Below are positions 29,119-40,455 of a stretch of 64,000 nucleotides of DNA, piece by piece. Source of the stretch: Apostichopus japonicus (lineage: Eukaryota; Echinodermata; Holothuroidea; Aspidochirotida; Stichopodidae); the NCBI RefSeq assembly GCF_037975245.1, contig NC_092565.1, forward strand, positions 11,216,499 through 11,280,498, in the 5' to 3' direction. A model generated the notes under the pieces. The model was given only the letters and a program-made list of their open reading frames with translations. It ran no database searches and was not told the origin of the DNA. Every line of letters starts with the position of its first letter. The stretch's first letter is position 1. Position numbers and translations under genes: made by a program.

Positions 29119-32100
29119 TTACGAGATATGTTCCATTGTTGGATGGCGGCTTTCAATGCCACTGCAATGCATAGCGGGAACATAATCCTGTATTTTTTCT
29201 TTCCTTCTCTTGGTGCGATAAGTTTTTCTTTAGTTGTTTGTGCAAACAGCAGGCTACTCAATACTTAATAATGTGTAAGAAGGCTTGCTAAGAGATTGCC
29301 TTTCATGTAAAATTTCAACTATTATGCTTTGTCATGTATATGCCATGTTTAGGTTCATTAGTTGTGAATAGGTTTTATGTATCAATTGGTTATTGCATTT
29401 TATCGTAAGTGACAAATGGACACTTTCTAGAGTTGGTACTTTGCATTTTATCCTCCAATTATTTAAGTACATGGGTTTCAAGTTGTGCAGAACATTTTCC
29501 AAAATTAAACAGTAAGTAAGTTTTCAAATACCACAAAAATGTGCCTGCAAAGTTTGGAAGGCCTAGGTCGAGTGACAGTATTAAATGTGCCATGTGTTCA
29601 GTGTAATAGCATATTGAGGGGGAGGGGATTGTTTTCTATTTCATAGCCACAGTGTGAGTGGAAAATTTTTATAAATGATTAAATCTCATAGGGATTTTAA
29701 AATGAACAATTCTTTTGTTTTATCAGCATCGTTTCTTATCACGTCCGTTTAAAATATTTGAACTAAGGCTCAGAGCCCTTTATAACGTTGATATGCTCAT
29801 GTAGGAGTGTGTTTTATTGAAAAGGAGAACAACAACAAACAAACAAAAAAGGAAAGCAAAGATTCCTGTTAAAATTATAATAAGAGTCCATTGTGCACCC
29901 TATCAAAAACATGTTACACCTTAAATTTTTAGTAGCTTTAACTCTTATCCTTCTATTCCCTTGTGTTAGTATTCAATCCATTAAATGCAATTTTTGTTTG
30001 TTTGTGTTTCAACGTCCCACACTTTTAATTTCCTGTCATGTGCAGCCTGTTTGGTCCAATTCATTTTGCATTTTGTAACATTTTTTTTTGTACTGACTAG
30101 ATATGCTTGCCACGACAGATTGTATCATATTTGTGAATATATTGATTTTTTTTTTATCGGTGGTATTCTTATCACACAGTCGTTTTGTATGTTCCAAACC
30201 CACCTACTAATACCTGTTTTTTTTTTCTTTCTTTTTTCTTCTATATACTTATATAGGTACCTTCTTCTACAGTCTGTAGATTTTGTTTTACTCGTAAGAT
30301 TTTTGCAAGGGTTTGATCCTCAGGTTGATAGCTTGGTGAATGAAAGGTGCTAGACATGTTTATCACTTTGTATAGCGTGTTAGTGAACACATCATAAAAG
30401 ATCAGTGGGGAAGCAGACCTTTTCTCTCTCCCCACTTCAGTTGGTGCAGCACACAAGGAGATTTTTTTGTATTCCGTTTGTATCATATAAGATGTTGGCC
30501 ATACGTTTGTCACATTTCAGATAAAAAACTTTTCCAGACATTTGAAATAATTCCAAATAGAAAATACTAGCTAAGCTCACTGTGGGAGAGGTGGGGGGTT
30601 AGTAGTAATCCAACCTATATACTTAAATATCTTGATGGGTCAACATACCTTTTAGCAATCAGTGAGCCATTCCAAGCAGGGCTTGTGGCTCCATGTTAAG
30701 CAGGGGGTGCAATTTGTGTGGCTACATATAGGGTGAACACATTGTTGGTCACACGTTTCTCTTAACTTTGAAGATGGTTCAACAGCCTTACACACATTGG
30801 GCCTTGAACAATACGGTGAGGTAGCACAAACAAAGGCAATGTTCTCATGATCCGTGCTCTATTTAGTGGCAGGACTCTTTTGTCATGAGGTCTTTCAAAA
30901 TCTTTCTTCATTTCTATGAGTATTACTAATACCTTTGGGTGAGTGCTATATAATTTGTGCCAAAGAAGTAAACTAACTGTTACCTCCATTCTTGTTAATA
31001 CTGGACATACTGACTTAGGGCTGGAATAGAAGAAAAAGTACAGTAAGTGTTGCTATTGGAGGTAGTGGTATACAGCCAAATGGATGGTGGACATAAAGCA
31101 CAAAATATATTAAAATGGTGATAGCATTTGTATGAAAACATGTTTTTATGTAGTGCACAAGATAGGTGGTTCTTTTAGATATTCTTTCAAAGTAGGCTTT
31201 TTATTTTGATGATAACAGTTGCTGTCATTGTGGTGTCATGGAAGTAGTAAGTTGTTACAAGTCCCCCCTCCCCCATGCAGTGTTTGGTCTTTACCAAGAA
31301 GATATTACAGTCGGATGTGTTTATGTTGTTCACAAAGTCCTCTCTGTTTTACTGTCAAAATTTGAGCATGTTCAAACATTTTATGTTACTAACCATATGA
31401 GAGGTTTCATTTCTCCCTAAGTTTTCTCAATTGTAAAAGAGAGATAAATTTGATCATTCTGCATATCACCTGTGTAATAAATACTCTCAGAGTAGAAGGA
31501 AAAGAAAAGAAGTCAAAATTTGTATTTAATTACAAACCAGATTTGACTCTCTAGAATATTTGATCATATTAATGACTGGTAGATACATAAGCAGGGCAAC
31601 TGAAATGGATGTCAGATTAACTGATATTGTAGTAAATATTAAATATATAAAGAGTTGTGATGTCTCAACTTACCAGAAAGTTACATGTCAAAATTAAATT
31701 TATCTTGGAACTGTTCTATTAAAATGCAAGGTGTTATGTACAGCCAGTTCAGCTGTTATCAAGTTAACTAACATGACCTGTCTTGTGTGATATGATGTAA
31801 TATCTTGTTTTTTGCTTTACAATTACTAAATAGCACAACCTTTTTGCATTCCTTTAATTTTGGAACTTGGCAAAGTTATTACATTATCATCAGTCGTACC
31901 TTGTAAGGGATATATCTTGGGCATTTGAAGAATAATATTTTATTTCTTCCAGTTTGAATAAAAAAACCATTGGCTGTCTTTCACATGGCATGACGTTTAC
32001 AGTGGAGAGGTTTTTATTGTAGAGATTCATGTTGTGTCGTTTCTACCCACCCACAAATTAAGTAATGATGTGTAAGGGAAATTGTTCAGACTTGAGGAAG

Positions 32101-35100
32101 TTAAAATAATTCCAAATAAATTAAAAGGTTTGAAGTTTGCATAGCAGTTTTTTGGATTTATAAATAATAGTTTTATTACTAAACAGTAAAACACTTAAAA
32201 GATTCTGTGGTGCAAAAACCTGCTGTATCATTGCATATTTATGGCAATCTGATCACTTTGCATGGTTTTGCCCTCGTCTTTTCAGTACCTTATTTGGTTG
32301 GGGTGAAATGTTTCCCACTAAAATGCTACTCGAGCAGTCTTGCATAATATGTCCGAGCCTTGTACATTAGTGACAAGGAATTGAGTTATCATCTACCACT
32401 TTAGAATGATCAAAATCAACCCAATCAATATCAGGTGCCATAAGTAATAGTTCATTGATCTTATACAAGTCCTGAAATAAAGATTTGTGTTAAAGGTATT
32501 TCTTTGTATACTAACTGTTGGAAAAGGTCCATAACATCATTTCATATTTCTTGTGTTTGATAGTTATATAAAACTTAATATGCCCAGATTGGTATAGGTC
32601 ACACTTACAATATTTTGGTGACTGTTATAGCTTATAGGAAGAATTAAAAGAAAAGAAAAACGAAAATTACTTATTATCTGCTATAATCACTCGTCATCCT
32701 GGAAAAAGCCTAAGAGCTGTTTATACTATGTTTTAGCTTCCTTATTTATTTATTTTTTTGTTGTTGTCAGCACACTAATTGCCTTGTTGTGTAAATACAT
32801 TTTAGACGTGTTAGTTGATGTATAGTTAACGCTCTGACTCGCCGAGTGATGGCAGCAGATTCATTATTTATATAAAAAAAATTATTTTGTGCTTCTCAGA
32901 TAGCTGTTTATAACTTTGTTGCACGAGCAACGAGGCTCTGCAATAAAACATGTAATAAAAGACAATTCCAAAGACAAAAAAAAAATGAGATAAAAACTTG
33001 TTTTTTTTTGAAACATGAAAAAAAAAGATAATAAAAATGAAACAGTAAATATTACATTTTTGTTTTGCATTGTTCTTTTTTTGGTGCATGACTGCCCACT
33101 ATTTATATGATAAAAGCACTTTCTTTGACAGAAAGTATGACAATCTAAGAAGCTCTCAAATGACCCTAGTAGTAATAACCACCTGTTCCTTTAGTCTATG
33201 AAATCCTATACCAGTTCAAGCCCCCCCCCCCCTCCATCCCCTTTACAGTGACGGTAGTTTTATATCATCAGTGATCAGTTCACCTTGATTTCTGATATCT
33301 TTAGGTTATTTGATACTTCTCAACAATCTGAATCAAACGGGAGACCGACAAGTTGGGTTGGTTTCTCTCTCATCAAATCACAGGAAAGTCACATTGTAAA
33401 AGGGGAAACATTACTGCTCATTCACAGCTGGTAAAGGCTTAGATCCATTTCATTGATCACCTAATCATCAACCGCCCGACAATGGGAGGTGGACTAAGAA
33501 GCACAATGATGTTTTCTTCAACTATTCAATGTAGCATTGATTTTCTCTTAGCTAAGTTTGGACTAAGAGTGAGGAATACCATCAACAAAGGAAGCTTCCC
33601 ATTTAAAAGGTTGTCCTTGAGTCCGTAACACAAGTCTTACACTAATTACAGTGGGCTGTAGGCAAGACTAAAAAACACAGCTTAAAGAAAAAACCTATTC
33701 AAGTTTTTTTTTGTTAATGCAGCTTTCTGAGCTTGGTAAGCAAAATTACCCATTCTACCTGGTTTAACTGAAACTAAGTTTGCAAACTTGGTCTGCAGTT
33801 TCCACATATATTCTCATATGAAAACATGGCAAGAAAAAACTCAGTTGAATTTTCTGGTTTCTTTTAATTCCTCCACACATATCAGCTTGCTAATGAATCA
33901 TCCAATTGCCCCCCAAAAAAAGCACTCTATACCAAAACTCAGATTTTCTCTCCAACATTAGACTTGCTTAAAAGACTTTTTAAGCAAATTAACGACTGTA
34001 GACTAACTTCTGAGGTTATCACTTTCCTTCTTAGAGTATTAGTATAGTTCTGTACAATTTTGAAATTTACAACAAACGAATGGTTGATGGGATTTCTAAG
34101 GAGTTCATATGTACACAAAATGACTGAAAATTCCATAAATGTGATGTCAAATGCAGACATTTGGTCTAAAAATTCATTTCCATGTATGATTCTAGACATA
34201 CCAGCTGCTACATTCAACTTAAAAGGGATCTCGAGAATTAAATTTTGCAGAAAATATCAAGATTGTGCACAAAACACAACTCGATCCTTGGTATTGAAAA
34301 TACAGCAACCCCTGGGCTATTTTAAAGGCATTGAAGACTTGCCCCAAACCGCGTGCCGTGCTTTGAAAAAGTTAACTTTCCATCGATTGCAAGTGAAGAT
34401 TTTTCTTGTCGCTACAAAATGCAGACAGTAATGAAACGTGATACCTTGTTATCTTTTATCTAGACCTGAGATGTCCATCGCTGCTATGTACACTGTGTTG
34501 TGGGTATTGACCTAGCTGTATGTATTGACTGTACACTATTGTCTAATTACCAACGGTAGCAAGCGTGTGTGTATTTTCTGGAATCGATGGTGGTGTTTAG
34601 CACTTCTGTTACACCTCGTTCAAAACTAGGTCAGATTACGGGCATGAGACGTTTCTTTGTGCGCGAGTCTTCACACCCTTTAAACAAACTTCTACAGATA
34701 ATGAAACGCTGCATCTGCTTATGTATATGACTGGATCATTAATTAACACATAAAAATACATTTTAAGAGAATAGCAAGTCTGACACAATTTTTGTTATTT
34801 AAAGATTCATAGCTTGCTCTGTAAATGACACAGAAGCTATCAAACAGTTCATATTTTGAAATAGCTTACATCACCAATGCTATATCATACACGACAAATT
34901 TTGTGTGAACACGTATGTTGCAAATTGAATTTAGGGGAGGATCCAGGGTTTTATAAGGAGGGAGAGTGGCCCTGGGGTCGTTGAAGCTGACTTCCCCACT
35001 CCCCCATTCCCCCTGATCCATGTTTGAATGAACTAATCCAAATCAATTAAGTTGACAAACCCTTCTACCTAGCCAATAGCATGAGATACGTACACGGGAG

Positions 35101-35977
35101 GTAGAAAAATAAATCTGATTTCCTCCATTATTATATACTTCTAATTTGCAATGCTATTTGATATATTAAAAGCTCATAAATCATACATTTTACCCACAGT
35201 TAATTTGCTTGTCCCCTCTGGAAAAGCAAGTATACACGGTCTTGTGGCAAGACTAAGGATATCCATTAACATATGATAAACTATGAAAAACAAAAATAAA
35301 GTTGCCCAATATGCACTTCTAAGACAATAGTACTGAAATAACTGCATAATTAATTTATTTTCTTTTATGAAAGAAGAATTACAAATTTGTAAGAAAGTAA
35401 TTAAAGAACAAGAGTGAAGCATATCAATATTAATAGAGAAGTTCTCACTAGTTAACGCTACCCATCACTGGATAGCTGACAAGTTGGCCATTCATGGCAT
35501 CATCAATTTTACGTATCATGACCATGTAGATTTTTTGCTATCAGAGCCTGAACTTTTTGTCACTTGTAAAAAACCTCTACACTCAGTAGTAAAAAAAATT
35601 TTGTACGCTGCTCCTGGGAGGCCTAAATTTTTGCAGCACATGTACTTCCGTTCATGCTCTTCAACATGAAAGCCACAGAAACCAGATCTTGATTGATAAT
35701 AATATCCCAAAGATGTTCTCCAACTGTTTTTTTGGCACTTTTCCTGAGATAGGAGAACATTCAGGCAGACTGATATAGACTCTTATAGGAGTATGCCACC
35801 TTTAGTTATGATCTTCTCCATTTTATTTTCTCCTGTTTTAAAATGTTCAAAGTAAAAAGGACTTTTTCTATGCTAAAAAAAGGCTTCGATCATAGACATC
35901 ATGATAGCAAGGCATCTGGCTGGTACAAACACAAATATTTCTAATCCTTAAGTCATGGCATGTTAAATTGTCAACAA
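29119..35977. other. Probable 3' UTR of the WBP1-like gene and intergenic sequence
   Basis: No coding region is supported. Several AATAAA hexamers on the plus strand could end the WBP1-like transcript, for example 31476-31481 and 31957-31962; sequence alone does not choose between them. A short GC-rich block at about 34932-35025 (GGGGAGGATCCAGGG to CCCTGATCC) looks like a small degraded transposon, and part of it (GAAGCTGACT) recurs near 14873. Confidence 0.5.
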
Positions 35978-35994
35978 TTTATTTTCAATTTATT
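35978..35994 (-). terminator. Poly(A) signals for the secreted-protein gene
   Basis: Two AATAAA hexamers on the minus strand, at 35994-35989 and 35983-35978, lie about 115-135 bp past the stop codon at 36110. This is a normal distance for a short 3' UTR. Confidence 0.55.
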
Positions 35995-36109
35995 AGCCAG
36001 TGAATCTCTTACGATCTTTTATCATTATTTTCTTTCCTTCAATATTGCTCTTGATTGCGGGTAGTTATTCCTGAGATGAATTCTTGTTCCTCCTATTAAC
36101 CAACATCTC

Positions 36110-36156
36110 TTACGGCACTGGACATCCCAGCACCGCCTCTTCTTTGAAATCTTCCT
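36110..36156 (-). CDS. Secreted-protein terminal exon
   Basis: Acceptor tcctatacag at 36158-36157; it encodes KEDFKEEAVLGCPVP and a TAA stop. Using the next AG two bases on would shift the frame, so the first is preferred. Confidence 0.72.
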
Positions 36157-39100
36157 CTGTATAGGATGGAGAAACAAGAGAATAACATATTATTATTATT
36201 ATGCTGTTTATTTATTTTTGTTCTAAGTAGAGGGGTATCAACTGGGTCATCCCTCCTGCTTTCTTCCCCATTTTTCAACATGCACTGATGTCAAACTCTC
36301 TGGTATCCCACAATGCAATGCTGCATATCCATGAATCCAAAGAACCTTAATTTGGGGTCATTTCCTGTATTGGAAGGATATTTACAAGTAGTATATCACC
36401 ACGAGCACATTTAAAATCACAGTAATGTTTTGGTTCCTGCAAAGAAAGCCACTCCTGTACGTTTCTCAGAGAAACAAACTAGAATGTGTAAAATACTTAT
36501 ACTTTTCATGTTGATTGGGTACGCAGTAACTAATTGACATACTGTGACGACATATCCGATAAGCTTGATTACCTGAAGCAATGATAGTGCTGGATATTGC
36601 TAACTTTTAGATGCTCCATGAGTCCAACTCTACAAGTCAAAGCAACAGTATCACACTTTAAACATAACTTCAGCTACCCCTGAACAGGTAGCAGCTTTGA
36701 TCATCTGATACTCCAAATGTCAAAAAATGGTATATATGACATAAGAACGTGATAGCTCACAATAACGCCCACAGCTGCTTTTGGACGGATTGAAACACGA
36801 CAGGAAGTTATAAAGCAATGTATATAACACCTTCCATATACAGAAACCTTAGTGTATGGTTACCAACTCAATATTTCTCAAACAAACTTTCCATGTACAA
36901 TCCTACTGTAATATACTCACTCAATCCCTTTATAAGACCAACAAGGTTCTTGTAGTTCTGCCCAGCATCGCAATACGCTCCTGCAATCTGTGAAATGGAG
37001 AATGCCCTCACTACCGTTTCCTTAGAAGAAGCGACTGAAAATGTGAAGTCCAGGGTGTCGTTGTAGTGATGCTCCAAGGTTGTGTGCCAGCCCTAAGTAT
37101 TATTATAGAAGAGAGAACTTTAATTACATTAAGTATCACAGAAATGCAAGAGAGAGAATATATGGATTCACCAAGTATAGTAGTTTTACGTAACAAGTAG
37201 TAGATTTTAATACACGTATTGTTTTCGAAATATATCATATTTTAATACCTGCATTGGGAAAGACCTAAATTACAACCGCATAAGTTTTGTTGTACATGAC
37301 ATTTTAAAACTATGAAACTGACTTGCCATATGAATTTATGAAATTACTCCCAGAGAGTTGAGTTTGCATATCTGTGTTCTTACAAAATATTTTATAATAT
37401 GATTGTGTCCCTCCCTTAAGAGCATTGTGCTCTTTCAGATAAGTTTGAACCAGAAATCCGATAACCTGGCTTATAGCATTTTAATGATTCGTGCAATGTT
37501 TTACACAAGGATATCCAAATGTAAAACATTGCAATTTTTTTTTCTTTTCAACTTTGACCATTGCTGACTCCAAGCTATCAGCAAGGCTTTGAAATTCATC
37601 CAAGATTAACTTCTGGAGATAGCTTACACAATTTCTTTTCACAAGTTTTTATTTCCTTTTCAGACTTTGATATGATACTTACTTGCAAGATGAAGTCTGC
37701 AGATACATTATACTTCCTTAGGTCACTTCCGCCTATGAATGTATATCGTCCATCTGCCCCTCCTGTTAAAAAGACAAAAATGTATTAACTATTTATACAT
37801 TCATTCCAATTAACCCCACCCTAAATGGTTTCTTCGAGTAGCGGTAACGTATTACATCTGTTTCTTCTTCCAACTTTCTCTCTTCTCACTTTGCAGTGCA
37901 ATGCCTAACTGTTTAGTTCATGTCTATCCATTTGTTTAATTTGCAATCAACAAATCTGTCCTCTCTATCTACATATTTAAGTTTTCCCTTTTGTTTTGCT
38001 TCAATCTGCACTCTGGAAAATCTGCTAGGATTGAAGATGTCAGCATCAAACACACACCCCCCCTCCCTACTGTAACAGTTTTAAACACTGAAAGAATTTG
38101 CCCCTGAAATGCTGTTAACTCTTACCTGCCTTCAGGCTGGTCACGAATGTATTGTAAATGGTCTCACTGGAGCTAGAGGCTGTGAAATATGAATTTAAAC
38201 ATTAAAATATGAGCTTACATGAATTTGAAGCAAATTCTTGGAGGAATTCAGAAATGATGTGAAAATGGAGAATTAGTATGAGATACTATGGAAGAATGGG
38301 ATATATTCTATTGTCAGACAGAGTAACACTTACATAAATTATAAAAGGATAAAATGTTACACATTCTTGGTCGAAAACCCCATCTCAATATCTTGGCCTT
38401 GACTCAAGGTATGGTTGATTGACTGTAACATATTTTGGCTGGTTAAACCTTGGATTTGTCCAGAAAGTGGATCACAGTAGATGGTCTATGATATCATCAG
38501 GACCGATGTTCTTCAAAATCTTTACTTTTCTTTTGCAATCTTCTCGTTAATTTACCATTATAAAATGATAGATTTGGAATATTTGCTTAGCTGCCAACAT
38601 TTCTGTACTTAGAATTTCAACAAAATGCAACTTTTGTATGGAAATACATGTTTTCCTCTAGGAATAATTAATTTTAATATTATAATAATGTAGTGGAATG
38701 CACCATGTCAAGGTAGGTTTACTCACACCAGTTTCAATATACGGTCAACTTTCTACAAGCTAACTATTGTACAACAGAACAAAAAGCACTTACATTAACT
38801 CTTTGACTAATTAATGTCTAAAGCAAACCAAGTATCACCTCAACTGTCTGTGAATATAATCATATTTGAAAGTATGTTTCCAGCTCTATATGAGATTTCA
38901 ATCTTGGATACTTATACAAAGATATTACTGTAAATTAATTTCACTATCTTATATCAAAATGATTGAAAGCATCAGGCCATAGTCCCCACCAACAACAGTT
39001 AAATTCAACACATGTATAGAATACTTAGTACTTACCAAACTGAAATTCTGTCAAGCAACAAGCATTACCTATAAATAATAGAAAGTAAACAAAGTTTTAC

Positions 39101-39772
39101 CAAATCCTATCTGAACACTGATGAAGAGCAAACAATATTTGTGATCCTAGTCTTAAATAATCAGCATTGATAAAATTTTACTCCTTTAGAAGTTTCCCAA
39201 AATTAAAGCTAACAATAACAGGCTCAAAACTACTGTTATTGTTCAGGCTTAAAGTCTCAGTACGTCTTTGCTGATGAAGTTAGGAAAACAAACTTCCGAA
39301 GCCCCATCCAATGGTTGGTTGATCTGTGTACCCAACCAGCAACTGAATAGGACTGGCCTTCTTTCTTAAATACTGAAAAAGTTTAGTGAAGGCACAAAAA
39401 AAAGTGAAGCCGAAATGATGATGTTAATTTGTGCAATTCGAAATCGTTGCCAAAGCCATAATTGAACCCACTGATAATTGTAACTACTAAGTTAGTTAGT
39501 AAAGCTTACACTTCATCTGTTTAAGTTTAAACGTTAGTGACTAACTTAGGGCGAGGGCTAAGCTAACTAAGTTCAAGCTTGGGCCTACCTGTAGGTCTAC
39601 TAGTAGTCTAGTACTTTACTAACATCAAGTTAGGCTAACCTTAGTCAAAACAAAACATACCGCAACTACCACAATCAACTCTTTCGCAGTCTGGTGGTTG
39701 ACATGCATGAACATATGTTGACATGACAATCATAAAGGTTACCATTAACTTCAGACAAGTATTAGGAGCCAT
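36110..39772 (-). CDS. Unrecognised small secreted protein, six exons
   Basis: Minus-strand exons 39772-39661, 39068-39036, 38179-38126, 37762-37683, 37092-36921 and 36156-36110 join without a phase break into 165 residues, ending in TAA at 36112-36110. Every junction is GT-AG. Residues 1-23 are a signal peptide (hydrophobic MVTFMIVMSTYVHA, then CQPP). The mature chain has a Cys-rich start (Cys 24, 29, 34, 37, 41, 42), two more cysteines (within AYCDAGQ, and C162 near the end), and two N-glycosylation sequons (N85 in NVS, N104 in NDT). Middle blocks such as GGADGRYTFIGGSDLRKY and AFSISQIAGAYCDAGQNY look like a folded domain rather than low complexity. I do not recognise the family and assign no function. 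Intact phase over six exons, with one of only 33 bp, argues for a real gene. Confidence 0.8.
36921..37092 (-). CDS. Secreted-protein exon 5
   Basis: Acceptor aatacttag, donor TTGA|gtgagt. The largest exon (172 bp), running from GWHTTLEHHYNDTLDFTF through AFSISQIAGAYCDAGQ to LVGLIKGL. Confidence 0.8.
37683..37762 (-). CDS. Secreted-protein exon 4
   Basis: Acceptor tttaacag, donor TTGCAA|gtaagt. It encodes GGADGRYTFIGGSDLRKY through ADFILQ and includes the NVS sequon. Confidence 0.78.
38126..38179 (-). CDS. Secreted-protein exon 3
   Basis: Acceptor atatttcacag, donor GGCAG|gtaag. 54 bp encoding ASSSSETIYNTFVTSLKA. Confidence 0.78.
39036..39068 (-). CDS. Secreted-protein exon 2 (33-bp exon)
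   Basis: Acceptor ttatttatag, donor TTTG|gtaagt. It encodes GNACCLTEFQF across phase-1 borders; joining exons 1 and 3 directly would also keep the frame, so it could be a cassette. Confidence 0.72.
39661..39772 (-). CDS. Secreted-protein exon 1 (signal peptide)
   Basis: ATG at 39772-39770; MAPNTCLKLMVTFMIVMST then the CQPPDCERVDCGSC cluster. The donor is TTGCG|gtatgt at 39660. Confidence 0.8.
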
Positions 39773-40116
39773 TGTAAACTAACACTACAACTTTTTCGAA
39801 CTTAATTAAGCTATCGAGTAACTTCGTTGGAGGTGGACCGGATGTGTGAGATTTTTGCATTGAGTCGAAGACTATCTCATCACATGCACATCAGGTGACT
39901 GCTGAAATTATTACCCTGGACGGTGGACCGACGAACCAGAGAATCGTGACTGACCATTTTACTGCATAGACAAACATCCAAAATGATGAAAGAAAAAGGA
40001 GTTCAGTTCTAACAACACGATTTCCCCAGTGTTTAGGATATTATTGCACAATATCAAATCTTGAGTCAAACATCAAATTAACAGTCAATTTGCTCCTTGG
40101 TGGGGAACTAATTACC

Positions 40117-40455
40117 ATAATAGTCAGGCGCGTAGCCAAGGGGGGGGGGGGGGCGAAAGGGGCAGCCGCTACCCCCCATTGAGCATATTTTTTTAATTGT
40201 TTTTTTTTAATGTTTTTATGATATCGCTAGTAATTTCAAAAGAGAAAATGCTAAGATGCAACTTACAAGGCTTGGGAAATGCCATTTCCAGCGATCTGGG
40301 AGGCATTTTCAGCCCAAAATTTTCTTGTACGCTTCGCGCCAACCATGGTGGCGCTACCCTTAGATAGTTTGCAATGCCGTACCAACGGCTCTGATAGTTT
40401 GCCTACATTTTCGCCCCTCCCTTGGCAAATTCCTGGCTACGCGCCTGATAATAGT
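40117..40455. mobile_element. hAT-type miniature element with 8-bp duplication ATAATAGT
   Basis: The element 40125-40447 (323 bp) starts CAGGCGCGTAGCCAAG, followed by a long G run, and ends CTGGCTACGCGCCTG. It is flanked by identical ATAATAGT at 40117-40124 and 40448-40455. It is the best-preserved copy of the family whose core also occurs at about 12215-12374 and 14029-14170. It is non-coding; the 129-codon frame crossing it continues into flanking DNA. It lies about 350 bp upstream of the start of the secreted-protein gene, so it could affect that promoter (inference). Confidence 0.9.
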
